Positions 1 to 6,429 of a DNA stretch of 17,980 nucleotides are shown here, one piece after another. Source of the stretch: an uncultured Clostridium sp. Lineage in GTDB: Bacteria > Bacillota_A > Clostridia > TANB77 > CAG-508. Location of the stretch: the NCBI GenBank assembly GCA_946491915.1, contig CAMLYR010000025.1:1-17980 (forward strand). Reading direction: 5' to 3'. The notes under the pieces are model-generated. The model worked only from the letters and a program-made list of their open reading frames with translations. It searched no databases and was not told the DNA's origin. The position numbers and the translations under genes were made by a program. Within the stretch, counting starts at the first letter, position 1; every line of letters begins with the position of its first letter.

Positions 1-2
1 AA

Positions 3-263
3 AAAGGTTTGCTTATACCATCTAAATCAACAGATCTAATAGATATAATATTAAATCCAATATGTACAAAAATAAATAAAGAAGAATTTGCTAATATAAG
101 AAAAAAATTAATACATAAAATTAGTATAGATGATAAATATAGTAGATTGCATTTTGTAGTTGGGAGTATAGATGATATAACAATCGAAAACGGTTTATTG
201 ATGTTAAATAAATATGGCGGAGAATTATTAGAAGATATTTTTACAGATATTGAAAAATATTAA
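3..263 (+). CDS. Unrecognised protein, 3' end only
   Basis: The reading frame is open to the left edge of the window, so this is the C-terminal 86 or so residues of a longer protein. A TTG at 9 could be read as a start, but the frame continues upstream of it. The visible part is soluble and rich in Lys, Ile, Asp and Glu, with no membrane segment and no motif I recognise; it ends in DIFTDIEKY. It is followed after 59 bases by the DUF1016-type gene, with no terminator between, so the two may be co-transcribed. No function is proposed. Confidence 0.5.
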   Translation, partial: KGLLIPSKSTDLIDIILNPICTKINKEEFANIRKKLIHKISIDDKYSRLHFVVGSIDDITIENGLLMLNKYGGELLEDIFTDIEKY

Positions 264-322
264 AGCGCGAGATATTATAAAAGCAGAAAAAATAATAATT
301 TTATAAGAGGAGGAAAGCTTAA

Positions 323-1231
323 TTGAACAATGATTTAGAAGTGTATTTTAATGATGTTATCAATATGATAGAAACTAGAAGATATAATGCCTATAAAAAA
401 GTAAATGAAGAACTTATTTCATTATATTGGGATTTTGGAAAGTATATCAGTGAAAAAGTTAATGATAATAATTGGGGAGATAAAATTGTAGAAAAATTGG
501 CAGAATTTATGAAAAGAGAATACCCAACTATGAGAGGATTTAATAAACGTGGAATCTATAGAATGAAACAATTTTATGAAACATACAAAGATTATCCATT
601 TGTGTCACCACTGGTGGCACAAATAAGCTGGACAAACAATTTGATTATCTTAAGTAGTACAAATAACATTGAAGAAAAAGAATTTTATATAAAAATGTGT
701 ATTAAAAACAATTATTCTAAAAGGGAACTTGATAGACAAATAGGAAGCGGATATTATCAAAGATATATGCTTTCAGATGGAAAAGCAAATGAAAGTTTAG
801 CAAAAGTTGAAGGAGATGAAGATTATCCTAACACAAGAATATTAGATACATATAGTCTAGAATTTTTAGACTTGCCAAACCAATATTCTGAAAAAGATTT
901 GAAAAAAGCTATAATTTCTAATATGAAAGATTTTATATTGGAAATTGGAAAAGATTTTACCTATGTTGGAGAAGAATATAGAGTACAAGTTGGGAATGAA
1001 GATTTTTATATCGATTTATTATTTTATAATAGAGCATTGAGTTGCTTGGTAGCATTTGAATTAAAAATAGATAAATTTCGTCCTGAATTTATTTCAAAAA
1101 TGGATTTCTATTTAGAGGCATTAGACAGGCAAGAGAAAAAAGAAAATGAAAATCCAAGTGTTGGAGTAATATTATGTGCTAGTAAAGATGAGCAAGTGGT
1201 TGAATATGCAATGAGTAGTTATATATTATAA
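323..1231 (+). CDS. DUF1016/YhcG-family PDDEXK nuclease, C-terminally short
   Basis: The protein has 302 residues. The N-terminal half is the DUF1016_N helical region: an LYWDFGKYI stretch near residues 34-42, then VSPLVAQISWTNNLIIL near 94-110. The C-terminal half is the YhcG PDDEXK nuclease fold, with DFYIDLLFY (Asp231), then FELK (Glu246, Lys248) and LEALDR. Family members are putative DNA nucleases, often found in defence or mobile regions; the precise role is unsettled. The start is TTG at 323, chosen because AGGAGG lies nine bases upstream (308-313). The protein stops at VVEYAMSSYIL, where relatives I recall continue for several tens of residues (SPTxxxEY... tail), so it looks truncated. 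No other frame downstream restores the tail. The catalytic triad is intact. Confidence 0.85.
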   Translation: MNNDLEVYFNDVINMIETRRYNAYKKVNEELISLYWDFGKYISEKVNDNNWGDKIVEKLAEFMKREYPTMRGFNKRGIYRMKQFYETYKDYPFVSPLVAQISWTNNLIILSSTNNIEEKEFYIKMCIKNNYSKRELDRQIGSGYYQRYMLSDGKANESLAKVEGDEDYPNTRILDTYSLEFLDLPNQYSEKDLKKAIISNMKDFILEIGKDFTYVGEEYRVQVGNEDFYIDLLFYNRALSCLVAFELKIDKFRPEFISKMDFYLEALDRQEKKENENPSVGVILCASKDEQVVEYAMSSYIL

Positions 1232-1256
1232 CCGCAAAAATAGTAGGGGAATGTGA

Positions 1257-1358
1257 ATGGAAAAGAAAACAAAAAATAAATTAAAGTATATAATCATTAT
1301 TTTGATAGTGGTTGTGTTGATTGGAATAGTTTTTTTATTGACTCTCCCCTTAAAGTAA
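1257..1358 (+). CDS. Small single-pass membrane ORF, 33 aa, possibly a broken gene
   Basis: An ATG preceded at seven bases by a purine-rich AGTAGGGG opens a 33-residue ORF. It has a Lys-rich head (MEKKTKNKLKY) followed by one strong hydrophobic helix (about residues 12-30), the shape of an N-terminal membrane anchor. After the TAA at 1356-1358 the same frame stays open for another 22 codons, GLKPIIAKKQYF then FNEEEWKDIL, to a second TAA at 1425-1427. The whole therefore reads like a 55-codon gene interrupted by one nonsense codon. It lies between the YhcG-type gene and the terminator hairpin. Function unknown; it could be a real micropeptide or a decayed gene. Confidence 0.4.
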   Translation: MEKKTKNKLKYIIIILIVVVLIGIVFLLTLPLK

Positions 1359-1429
1359 GGATTAAAACCAATTATAGCGAAGAAACAATATTTCTTTAAT
1401 GAAGAAGAATGGAAAGATATTTTATAAAA

Positions 1430-1468
1430 TTTGAGGATATTCTTTAATTTTTAAAGAATATCCTCAAA
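1430..1468. terminator. Bidirectional intrinsic terminator between convergent genes
   Basis: An 18-bp perfect stem with arms 1430-1447 and 1451-1468 and a 3-base loop. The stem carries TGAGGATATTC on one arm and its complement on the other. The flanks are A/T-rich on both sides. It sits between the plus-strand accessory genes and the 3' end of the minus-strand PfkB kinase, so it probably ends transcription from both directions. Confidence 0.8.
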
Positions 1469-1480
1469 AGTTTATAAGGC

Positions 1481-2383
1481 TTATTTTCTACTACCAACTT
1501 GTGCAATAATATCTCTAGAAGATTTATTCGCTAGTTCAAAAGTTTTATCAATAAAATTTTTATCAATTCTTTCACAATAAGCATATTCTCTAATGACAGT
1601 AGAAAAGAAAGCGTCTCCTGCACCAGAGGTATCAACAGCATCTACAATAATAGATGGTGTTTTATCAATTATCTGTAATTGGTTGTTTTCTTTGTACAAG
1701 AATTTAGCACCTTTTTTTCCATTGGTTATCACAAGTAAATCTAAATTCATCATGTTAAAGAATTCAACTTCATCTTTTATTTTAAATTTCTTAAATAGAT
1801 AATCACAAATCACATGATTTAATTGCATAAGATTAGCTTGTCTAAAGAAATTAATTAAATATTGATTTGTATAATATTCAATAAATTCTTCTGCACCAAC
1901 ATCTAGACATACTTTTTTATTATCAATTTTTTGTAAAAATTCATAATTAATATTTTCAAATTTATCTAAAATAATGTAAATTTCTTTATCTTTAAAATCT
2001 TCAGGAATATCTAATGGTAAATTATCAGAAAAATGCATCGTACTTTTATTGGTAATTGGAGAATACCAAGTATGAATAACATCATTGTCATCAAGAGAAG
2101 AGGATGCTGGAAGTAAAATATTCATAACATCTGTTCTGATGGTATCATCAATCAAAACATGATTGGTATTCACACCTGCACGTTTTAAGGAATCCAGTGC
2201 AATTTTTCCTTCTTCATCATTTCCACAACTTCCAAAGGCATAACAAGTTTCTCCCATTAAACTTAAATTATATAAATCATTCCAATTGCAACCGCCACCG
2301 TCTTGTTTTACAAGATTAAAATTTGCATCATATATTTTATCTAATATAATATCTGCATGAGATATAAAGATTTTATTATTCAT
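1481..2383 (-). CDS. PfkB-family carbohydrate (ribokinase-like) kinase
   Basis: The protein has 300 residues, the usual length for the ribokinase/PfkB family, which phosphorylates sugars or nucleosides with ATP. The N-terminal substrate-binding signature is present as GGGCNWND (29-36), and the C-terminal signature DTSGAGD (251-257) includes the catalytic-base Asp257 and the anion hole. A typical GSCGNDEEG loop lies between them. The frame extends 12 residues further upstream. The ATG at 2383 is preferred because AAGGAGG lies nine bases before it, whereas the upstream start has no such site and would overlap the promoter. The substrate cannot be read from the sequence: ribose, fructose, 2-keto-3-deoxygluconate and nucleosides all remain possible. 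It is transcribed alone from its own promoter and ends at the shared hairpin. Confidence 0.88.
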   Translation of the reverse strand: MNNKIFISHADIILDKIYDANFNLVKQDGGGCNWNDLYNLSLMGETCYAFGSCGNDEEGKIALDSLKRAGVNTNHVLIDDTIRTDVMNILLPASSSLDDNDVIHTWYSPITNKSTMHFSDNLPLDIPEDFKDKEIYIILDKFENINYEFLQKIDNKKVCLDVGAEEFIEYYTNQYLINFFRQANLMQLNHVICDYLFKKFKIKDEVEFFNMMNLDLLVITNGKKGAKFLYKENNQLQIIDKTPSIIVDAVDTSGAGDAFFSTVIREYAYCERIDKNFIDKTFELANKSSRDIIAQVGSRK

Positions 2384-2418
2384 AAAAAGGAACCTCCTTA
2401 CATATCCATTATAAGCCA

Positions 2419-2447
2419 AGTATATGATAAAATAGTAAAGATGTCAA
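2419..2447 (-). promoter_or_regulatory. Sigma-A-type promoter of the PfkB kinase
   Basis: On the minus strand, TTGACA (2442-2447) is followed after exactly 17 bases by TATACT (2419-2424). This is a near-consensus vegetative promoter, 36 bases upstream of the chosen ATG. It diverges from the promoter at 2468-2496. Confidence 0.75.
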
Positions 2448-2467
2448 TAAAAGGTTTACAAAAAAAG

Positions 2468-2496
2468 TAGACAACACATTAAAAATATGATAAAAT
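2468..2496 (+). promoter_or_regulatory. Sigma-A-type promoter of the deformylase-HAD gene
   Basis: TAGACA (2468-2473), 17 bases, then TAAAAT (2491-2496), 41 bases upstream of the ATG. The -35 elements of the two divergent promoters are separated by only 20 bases (2448-2467), so they probably share regulatory space. Confidence 0.6.
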
Positions 2497-2537
2497 TTTG
2501 TAGGAAACGTATTTTATATAAAAGGAGAAAAAGTAAA

Positions 2538-4250
2538 ATGAAAGAACCAAAAGTTTTAAAATATGTAAATCCAGAAGATAAAGAAATTTTAAGAAAACAT
2601 TCAGAAGAAATTGATATGACAAGTGAAGAAGGAAAAGAAGAAGCAAGAGCACTTGCAATGGTTTTAATGGAAGAGGTAGAGAGGCAAAATGGAGCTGCTG
2701 GATTTTCAGCACCACAATTAGGAAAATTAAAGAGGATAATGGCAATAAAAACTTTCAAAGATAGAGATACACAACTTATTTTGGTTAATCCAGAAATAAT
2801 AGATATGCAAGGTGTTTCAAAGGAAGAAGAAGGTTGTTTTTCAATAGATTATGATAATCACTATTATTGGACATTTAAAGATAGACCATTTAGAATTACT
2901 GTAAAGGCACAAGATTTAGACGGAAATGAGTTAACCATCCCTTTTTCTGTGGCAGATTCTATGATATTTATGCATGAATATGAGCATTTCTTTGGAGAAT
3001 TAATCATAGATAATCTAGAAGAAAAATTGGATATTGTTGAAGCAGAAGCAGGAAAAACGGGAATTAGAACAAAAGAAGGCCTAACACAAGAGCAAATAGA
3101 TAGCTTTGTAGTAGAACTTCCAACAGAAGAAGAGAAGTATAAATGGAAAAAAGAGCATCCTGAACGTAAACGTGAAGTAAAAGATAGAGGAATGATAGAT
3201 CATAAAGATTATATTGTTTTTTCTGATAAAGATGGAACATTAGACTTAGAAACAGAAGAAGGATGTAAAACTTTAGCAGAAGCAATTACCTTAATAGAAG
3301 ATAAAAGTAATGGATTGTTTGTTATCACAACAGCAAGACCTGCTGGAGAAATTGTAAAAATTTTAGAAGATAAAGGAATACCTGTACCAAAATATATCAT
3401 AGGAGATAATGGATTTATCTATAATACAATTGATAAAAACTATGTAACAGAGGAAAGGCTACCAAAAGAAGAAATGTTAGATTTAATCAATGATATGGTA
3501 ACCAGTGGAAAAGCAGGTAAAGATGAAATAGAGTTTAGTACAGGAGATGTCGTTGTATTACAAGATTGTCCATATACTGCAAAATCAAAGGCGTATGAAA
3601 GAAAACTAGGAACAAGAATTTTTTCACAAGATGTTGTTCAAAGTTTAACAGATACAGAAAAAGAGATTTTAAGTTTATCACTTAGAGTTTCATCTGTACA
3701 GGCTGTGGAAGAAATAAGAGAATATATAGAAAACAATCATTTAAAAGTACAATTAAATTATCAATCACTAGATGATGGGAATTATTCAGTAGATTTAGCA
3801 CCTAGTGGGATTCATAAAGCAACATCTGTATTAAAGCTTTCTCAACTGGCAATCAATGGAGATAAAAAAAGAGAAGATATACGAGGTAACTTTACATGTA
3901 TTGGTGATGGCACAAATGATATTACAATGCTTACAGCAGCATATGCACATGGAGAAAATGCAGTCATAGCAGATAAAGATTCTGAAGAAAGTAAAGAATT
4001 AAAAGCTGAAATTGAAAATGCTATAAAACCATATGAGAGATTTAGAACAGGAAATTTAGTAGAGCTAGATGGACCAGCAAATGACTATATATTGGCCTTG
4101 GCAAAAGAAAAAACAGAAAAAATAGAAAAACAAAAAACAGAAAAACTAGCCAATAAAGCAATGAGAAGAGCAGTAGGAATTGTTGCAGAAAATGGAGAAA
4201 TTCCTTCAGCAGAAAAAGGAAACCCAACAAAAACAGAAAAATCAAAGTAA
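2538..4250 (+). CDS. Peptide deformylase-like domain fused to a HAD-superfamily phosphatase
   Basis: The protein has 570 residues with two recognisable enzyme modules. Residues about 1-165 carry the three deformylase motifs: GFSAPQ (55-60), EGCFS (98-102, metal ligand Cys100) and HEYEH (146-150, ligands His146 and His150, catalytic Glu147). Canonical deformylases have GxGLAAPQ, EGCLS and HExDH, so the metal site is complete but the surroundings are altered. After a charged linker, residues about 224-520 form a Cof-like HAD hydrolase: nucleophile motif SDKDGT (Asp230, Asp232), ITTAR (263-267), Lys427 and GDGTND (456-461). The tail (523-570) is Lys/Glu-rich. The ATG at 2538 follows AAAGGAG; an in-frame ATG at 2487 lies within the promoter and is rejected. 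Substrates of both halves are unknown. I do not know of this fusion as a described architecture. Confidence 0.85.
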   Translation: MKEPKVLKYVNPEDKEILRKHSEEIDMTSEEGKEEARALAMVLMEEVERQNGAAGFSAPQLGKLKRIMAIKTFKDRDTQLILVNPEIIDMQGVSKEEEGCFSIDYDNHYYWTFKDRPFRITVKAQDLDGNELTIPFSVADSMIFMHEYEHFFGELIIDNLEEKLDIVEAEAGKTGIRTKEGLTQEQIDSFVVELPTEEEKYKWKKEHPERKREVKDRGMIDHKDYIVFSDKDGTLDLETEEGCKTLAEAITLIEDKSNGLFVITTARPAGEIVKILEDKGIPVPKYIIGDNGFIYNTIDKNYVTEERLPKEEMLDLINDMVTSGKAGKDEIEFSTGDVVVLQDCPYTAKSKAYERKLGTRIFSQDVVQSLTDTEKEILSLSLRVSSVQAVEEIREYIENNHLKVQLNYQSLDDGNYSVDLAPSGIHKATSVLKLSQLAINGDKKREDIRGNFTCIGDGTNDITMLTAAYAHGENAVIADKDSEESKELKAEIENAIKPYERFRTGNLVELDGPANDYILALAKEKTEKIEKQKTEKLANKAMRRAVGIVAENGEIPSAEKGNPTKTEKSK

Positions 4251-4333
4251 AGGTAGTGTAAAGTAATCTATGAAAAAATAGAATATGAAACATTATCCAG
4301 AAAATGTAAAAAAGTAAATAAGGGAGATATAAA

Positions 4334-4675
4334 ATGAAAGATTTATATCATTTACATCCAAAAGCATATAAAGAAGGCTATCAAATATTAGATATGTTGC
4401 CACAAGAAAGTAAAAACAAAATACCAGAAAAAATATGGAATTTTATAATAGAAAACATGGATAATAAACATGAAGTTACAGTTGAAGATATTCATAAAAA
4501 TAATTTGTTAGAAGATACCAATATATTACTGGCAATTCTGTATAAACAATATATGGCAACAGAAGAAGAAAAGAAAATTATCAAAGCAAAAGAGAAAATT
4601 GTAGAAAGGCGAAAAGAAAAAGAAGCCTATGAAAAATATAATCCAAATGATATATTTAAAAAACATAAAAAGTAA
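4334..4675 (+). CDS. Small charged hypothetical protein
   Basis: The protein has 113 residues and an ATG eight bases after AGGGAG. The first 80 or so residues look like a compact helical domain (YKEGYQILDMLPQES, then IPEKIWNFIIENM, then TNILLAILYKQYM). The last third is a Lys/Glu-rich helix ending in KKHKK. There is no membrane segment, no cysteine and no motif I can name. It starts 83 bases after the deformylase-HAD gene with no terminator between, and a terminator follows it, so the two are probably one transcript. That makes it a candidate partner, by context only. Function unknown. Confidence 0.6.
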   Translation: MKDLYHLHPKAYKEGYQILDMLPQESKNKIPEKIWNFIIENMDNKHEVTVEDIHKNNLLEDTNILLAILYKQYMATEEEKKIIKAKEKIVERRKEKEAYEKYNPNDIFKKHKK

Positions 4676-4711
4676 TCACGTAAAATTTATTTATGAAGTT
4701 AAAACGAATTG

Positions 4712-4757
4712 AAAATACAAGGGGTTAGCAATAAAGTCTAATGTCTTGTATTTTTTT
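4712..4757 (+). terminator. Intrinsic terminator
   Basis: Outer arms AAAATACAAG (4712-4721) and CTTGTATTTT (4745-4754) pair perfectly. An inner TTAG/CTAA pairing (4725-4728 with 4738-4741) extends the hairpin, and a T-run starts at 4751. It ends the deformylase-HAD / 113-aa unit. Confidence 0.75.
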
Positions 4758-4870
4758 AATAATATTATGAATTTGTAGAAATATTTTATGAAATATGATA
4801 TAGTATTTTTGATTCAATTCGGGATTTTTGGGACGGACTCAAAAGGATAAAAAGAATATAGGAGAAAAGA

Positions 4871-6328
4871 ATGAAGGAAAAAGTAATAGGATTTATCCAT
4901 TCAAAGAAAGTAATTTTAATGGTTTTTGTATTAATAGCTATCATATTTGCAGTACCATCTATTCAGTATTTATTAGAAAATGGAACAATACTAAATTTTA
5001 ATGAATATTTTAAATTTTGCTTAGATGATAGTAATCGAGTTGAACAAACCATCATATATTTAATGCTATTAACAGGATTAACTATATGCTATTTTTTAAT
5101 TGTGAAACATAGAGAAAAATTATTTAAAAACAATAAGCAGATGTATATGTATATAGCGATTATTTCACTAATCTTTGTAATTGTTGTACCATTTTTGAGT
5201 TCAGATGTGTTTTACTATTTAGGTGTAGGAAGATTAGATAGTGCATATGGACAAAATCCATATTATGTGACAATAAAAGATTTTGTGGAAAGTGAAGATA
5301 ATAGCCAATATTTAGAGCAAGATACAGTATTAGCAAAGGGATATGAAAATGATTGGGGAAGTACAACAGTTGTATATGGACCTGTGTGGACACTTGTTTG
5401 TAAGATTGTAGCAGGCATTTCCTTTGGGAATATTGATATCGGATTATTGGTATTCAAATTATTGAACATGGCAATTCATCTAGTGAATTGTTATCTTATC
5501 TATCAATTGACAGGAAAGAAATTATTTGTATTACTATATGGATTAAATCCGTATATGTTTATAGAAGGGATAGCAAATGTACATAATGATATATATGTTG
5601 TGACATGTATATTAGCTTCTTTATATTTCTTATTAAAAAAGAAAAATATCATTGTTAGTATTGTATTTTTAGCATTGGCTACTGCAATAAAATATTTTGC
5701 AATTTTAGTATTACCATTTATCATTATATATTATTTTAGAGATAGAAAGCCTTTAGAAAGATTGAAGAATTGTTTTTTATATGGTATGCTATTTGTATTT
5801 ATAGTAGCAATTACTTATTTGTTATACATACAAGATATACAAGTATTAAGTGGAATCATGACACAACAAGGGAAATTTACGAAAAACTTTTATATTATAC
5901 TAATGGAATATTTTGATATACCAAATTTGGTTTCTAATGTAAATATGATATTCCTCATCTCATTTATCATTATCTATTTCTTTACCTGTTTGACATTGTT
6001 GTATAAAAAACAGATAACATTTAGAGAAGAAATAAGAAAAGCAGAATATTTTTTAGTAGTATTTCTATTTTTATTAATTACCAATTTTCAACCATGGTAT
6101 ATTATGTGGTTATTTCCATTAATGATGTGGCAAAAGAAACAGATGATACAATTTATTGCGCAAATCGCATTAATCAGTCAATTTGCCAATAGTGTTTTCT
6201 TAATCAATGGAGAAGGTTGGAGAAATGGAACACCATTTACATTTTTCATGTTACTAGGTATTTTTGTGTGTTTAAATTTAATGTCGCATAGACAAACGAA
6301 CTCTATGAGACAAAAAAATGTCGCATAG
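4871..6328 (+). CDS. Polytopic GT-C-type glycosyltransferase (mannosyltransferase-like)
   Basis: The protein has 485 residues, mostly hydrophobic, with roughly eleven to thirteen membrane segments starting at about 14-32. The pattern fits the polyprenol-phosphate-sugar-dependent GT-C enzymes (GT87 / alpha-1,6-mannopyranosyltransferase type). After the early helices comes SSDVFYYLG (Asp112, the usual acidic residue in the first outer loop), then VVYGPVW (167-173), LNPYMFIEG and NVHNDIYV (237-243), and AIKYF. Such enzymes transfer sugars to lipid or wall glycans on the outer face; donor and acceptor here are not known. ATG follows TAGGAGAAAAGA. The last 15 residues (MSHRQTNSMRQKNVA) are encoded by the 31-nt repeat array and look like an acquired tail, so the ancestral stop was probably near residue 470. 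Confidence 0.7.
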   Translation: MKEKVIGFIHSKKVILMVFVLIAIIFAVPSIQYLLENGTILNFNEYFKFCLDDSNRVEQTIIYLMLLTGLTICYFLIVKHREKLFKNNKQMYMYIAIISLIFVIVVPFLSSDVFYYLGVGRLDSAYGQNPYYVTIKDFVESEDNSQYLEQDTVLAKGYENDWGSTTVVYGPVWTLVCKIVAGISFGNIDIGLLVFKLLNMAIHLVNCYLIYQLTGKKLFVLLYGLNPYMFIEGIANVHNDIYVVTCILASLYFLLKKKNIIVSIVFLALATAIKYFAILVLPFIIIYYFRDRKPLERLKNCFLYGMLFVFIVAITYLLYIQDIQVLSGIMTQQGKFTKNFYIILMEYFDIPNLVSNVNMIFLISFIIIYFFTCLTLLYKKQITFREEIRKAEYFLVVFLFLLITNFQPWYIMWLFPLMMWQKKQMIQFIAQIALISQFANSVFLINGEGWRNGTPFTFFMLLGIFVCLNLMSHRQTNSMRQKNVA

Positions 6329-6416
6329 ACAAACTATGAGACAAAAAAATGTCGCATAGACAAACGATCCCAATGCGACAAAAAATGTCCCAAACAGAAA
6401 CGACCCCAATGGGACA
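6282..6416 (+). repeat. Tandem array of four 31-nt palindromic units
   Basis: There are four units, at 6282-6312, 6319-6343, 6350-6380 and 6386-6416, separated by A-runs of 6, 6 and 5 bases. Each begins TGTCGCA or TGTCCCA and ends in GACA, with complementary ends: TGTCGCAT/ATGCGACA in unit 3, and TGTCCCA paired against TGGGACA in unit 4. Units 1, 3 and 4 are 31 nt; unit 2 is 25 nt with an internal 6-base deletion. Units 1 and 2 lie inside the glycosyltransferase frame and give its stop (TAG in unit 2). Unit 4 ends two bases before the polA AGGAGG. Confidence 0.85.
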
Positions 6417-6429
6417 TAGGAGGTAAGGA

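Noticed and set aside
1593..1802. Plus-strand 69-aa ORF
   Set aside because: It lies wholly antisense within the PfkB kinase, has no ribosome binding site and gives no recognisable protein.
2487..2537. Upstream ATG for the deformylase-HAD protein
   Set aside because: It falls within the -10 region, has no ribosome binding site and would add a basic non-homologous head (MIKFCRKRILYKRRKSK).
4820..4850. Another copy of the 31-nt element (GGGATTTTTGGGACGGAC)
   Set aside because: It shares only a GGGAC string. There are no paired ends and no 31-nt spacing.
6282..6416. CRISPR array
   Set aside because: The repeats are separated only by A5-6, not by unique spacers, and there are no cas genes. The same unit also occurs singly elsewhere in either orientation.
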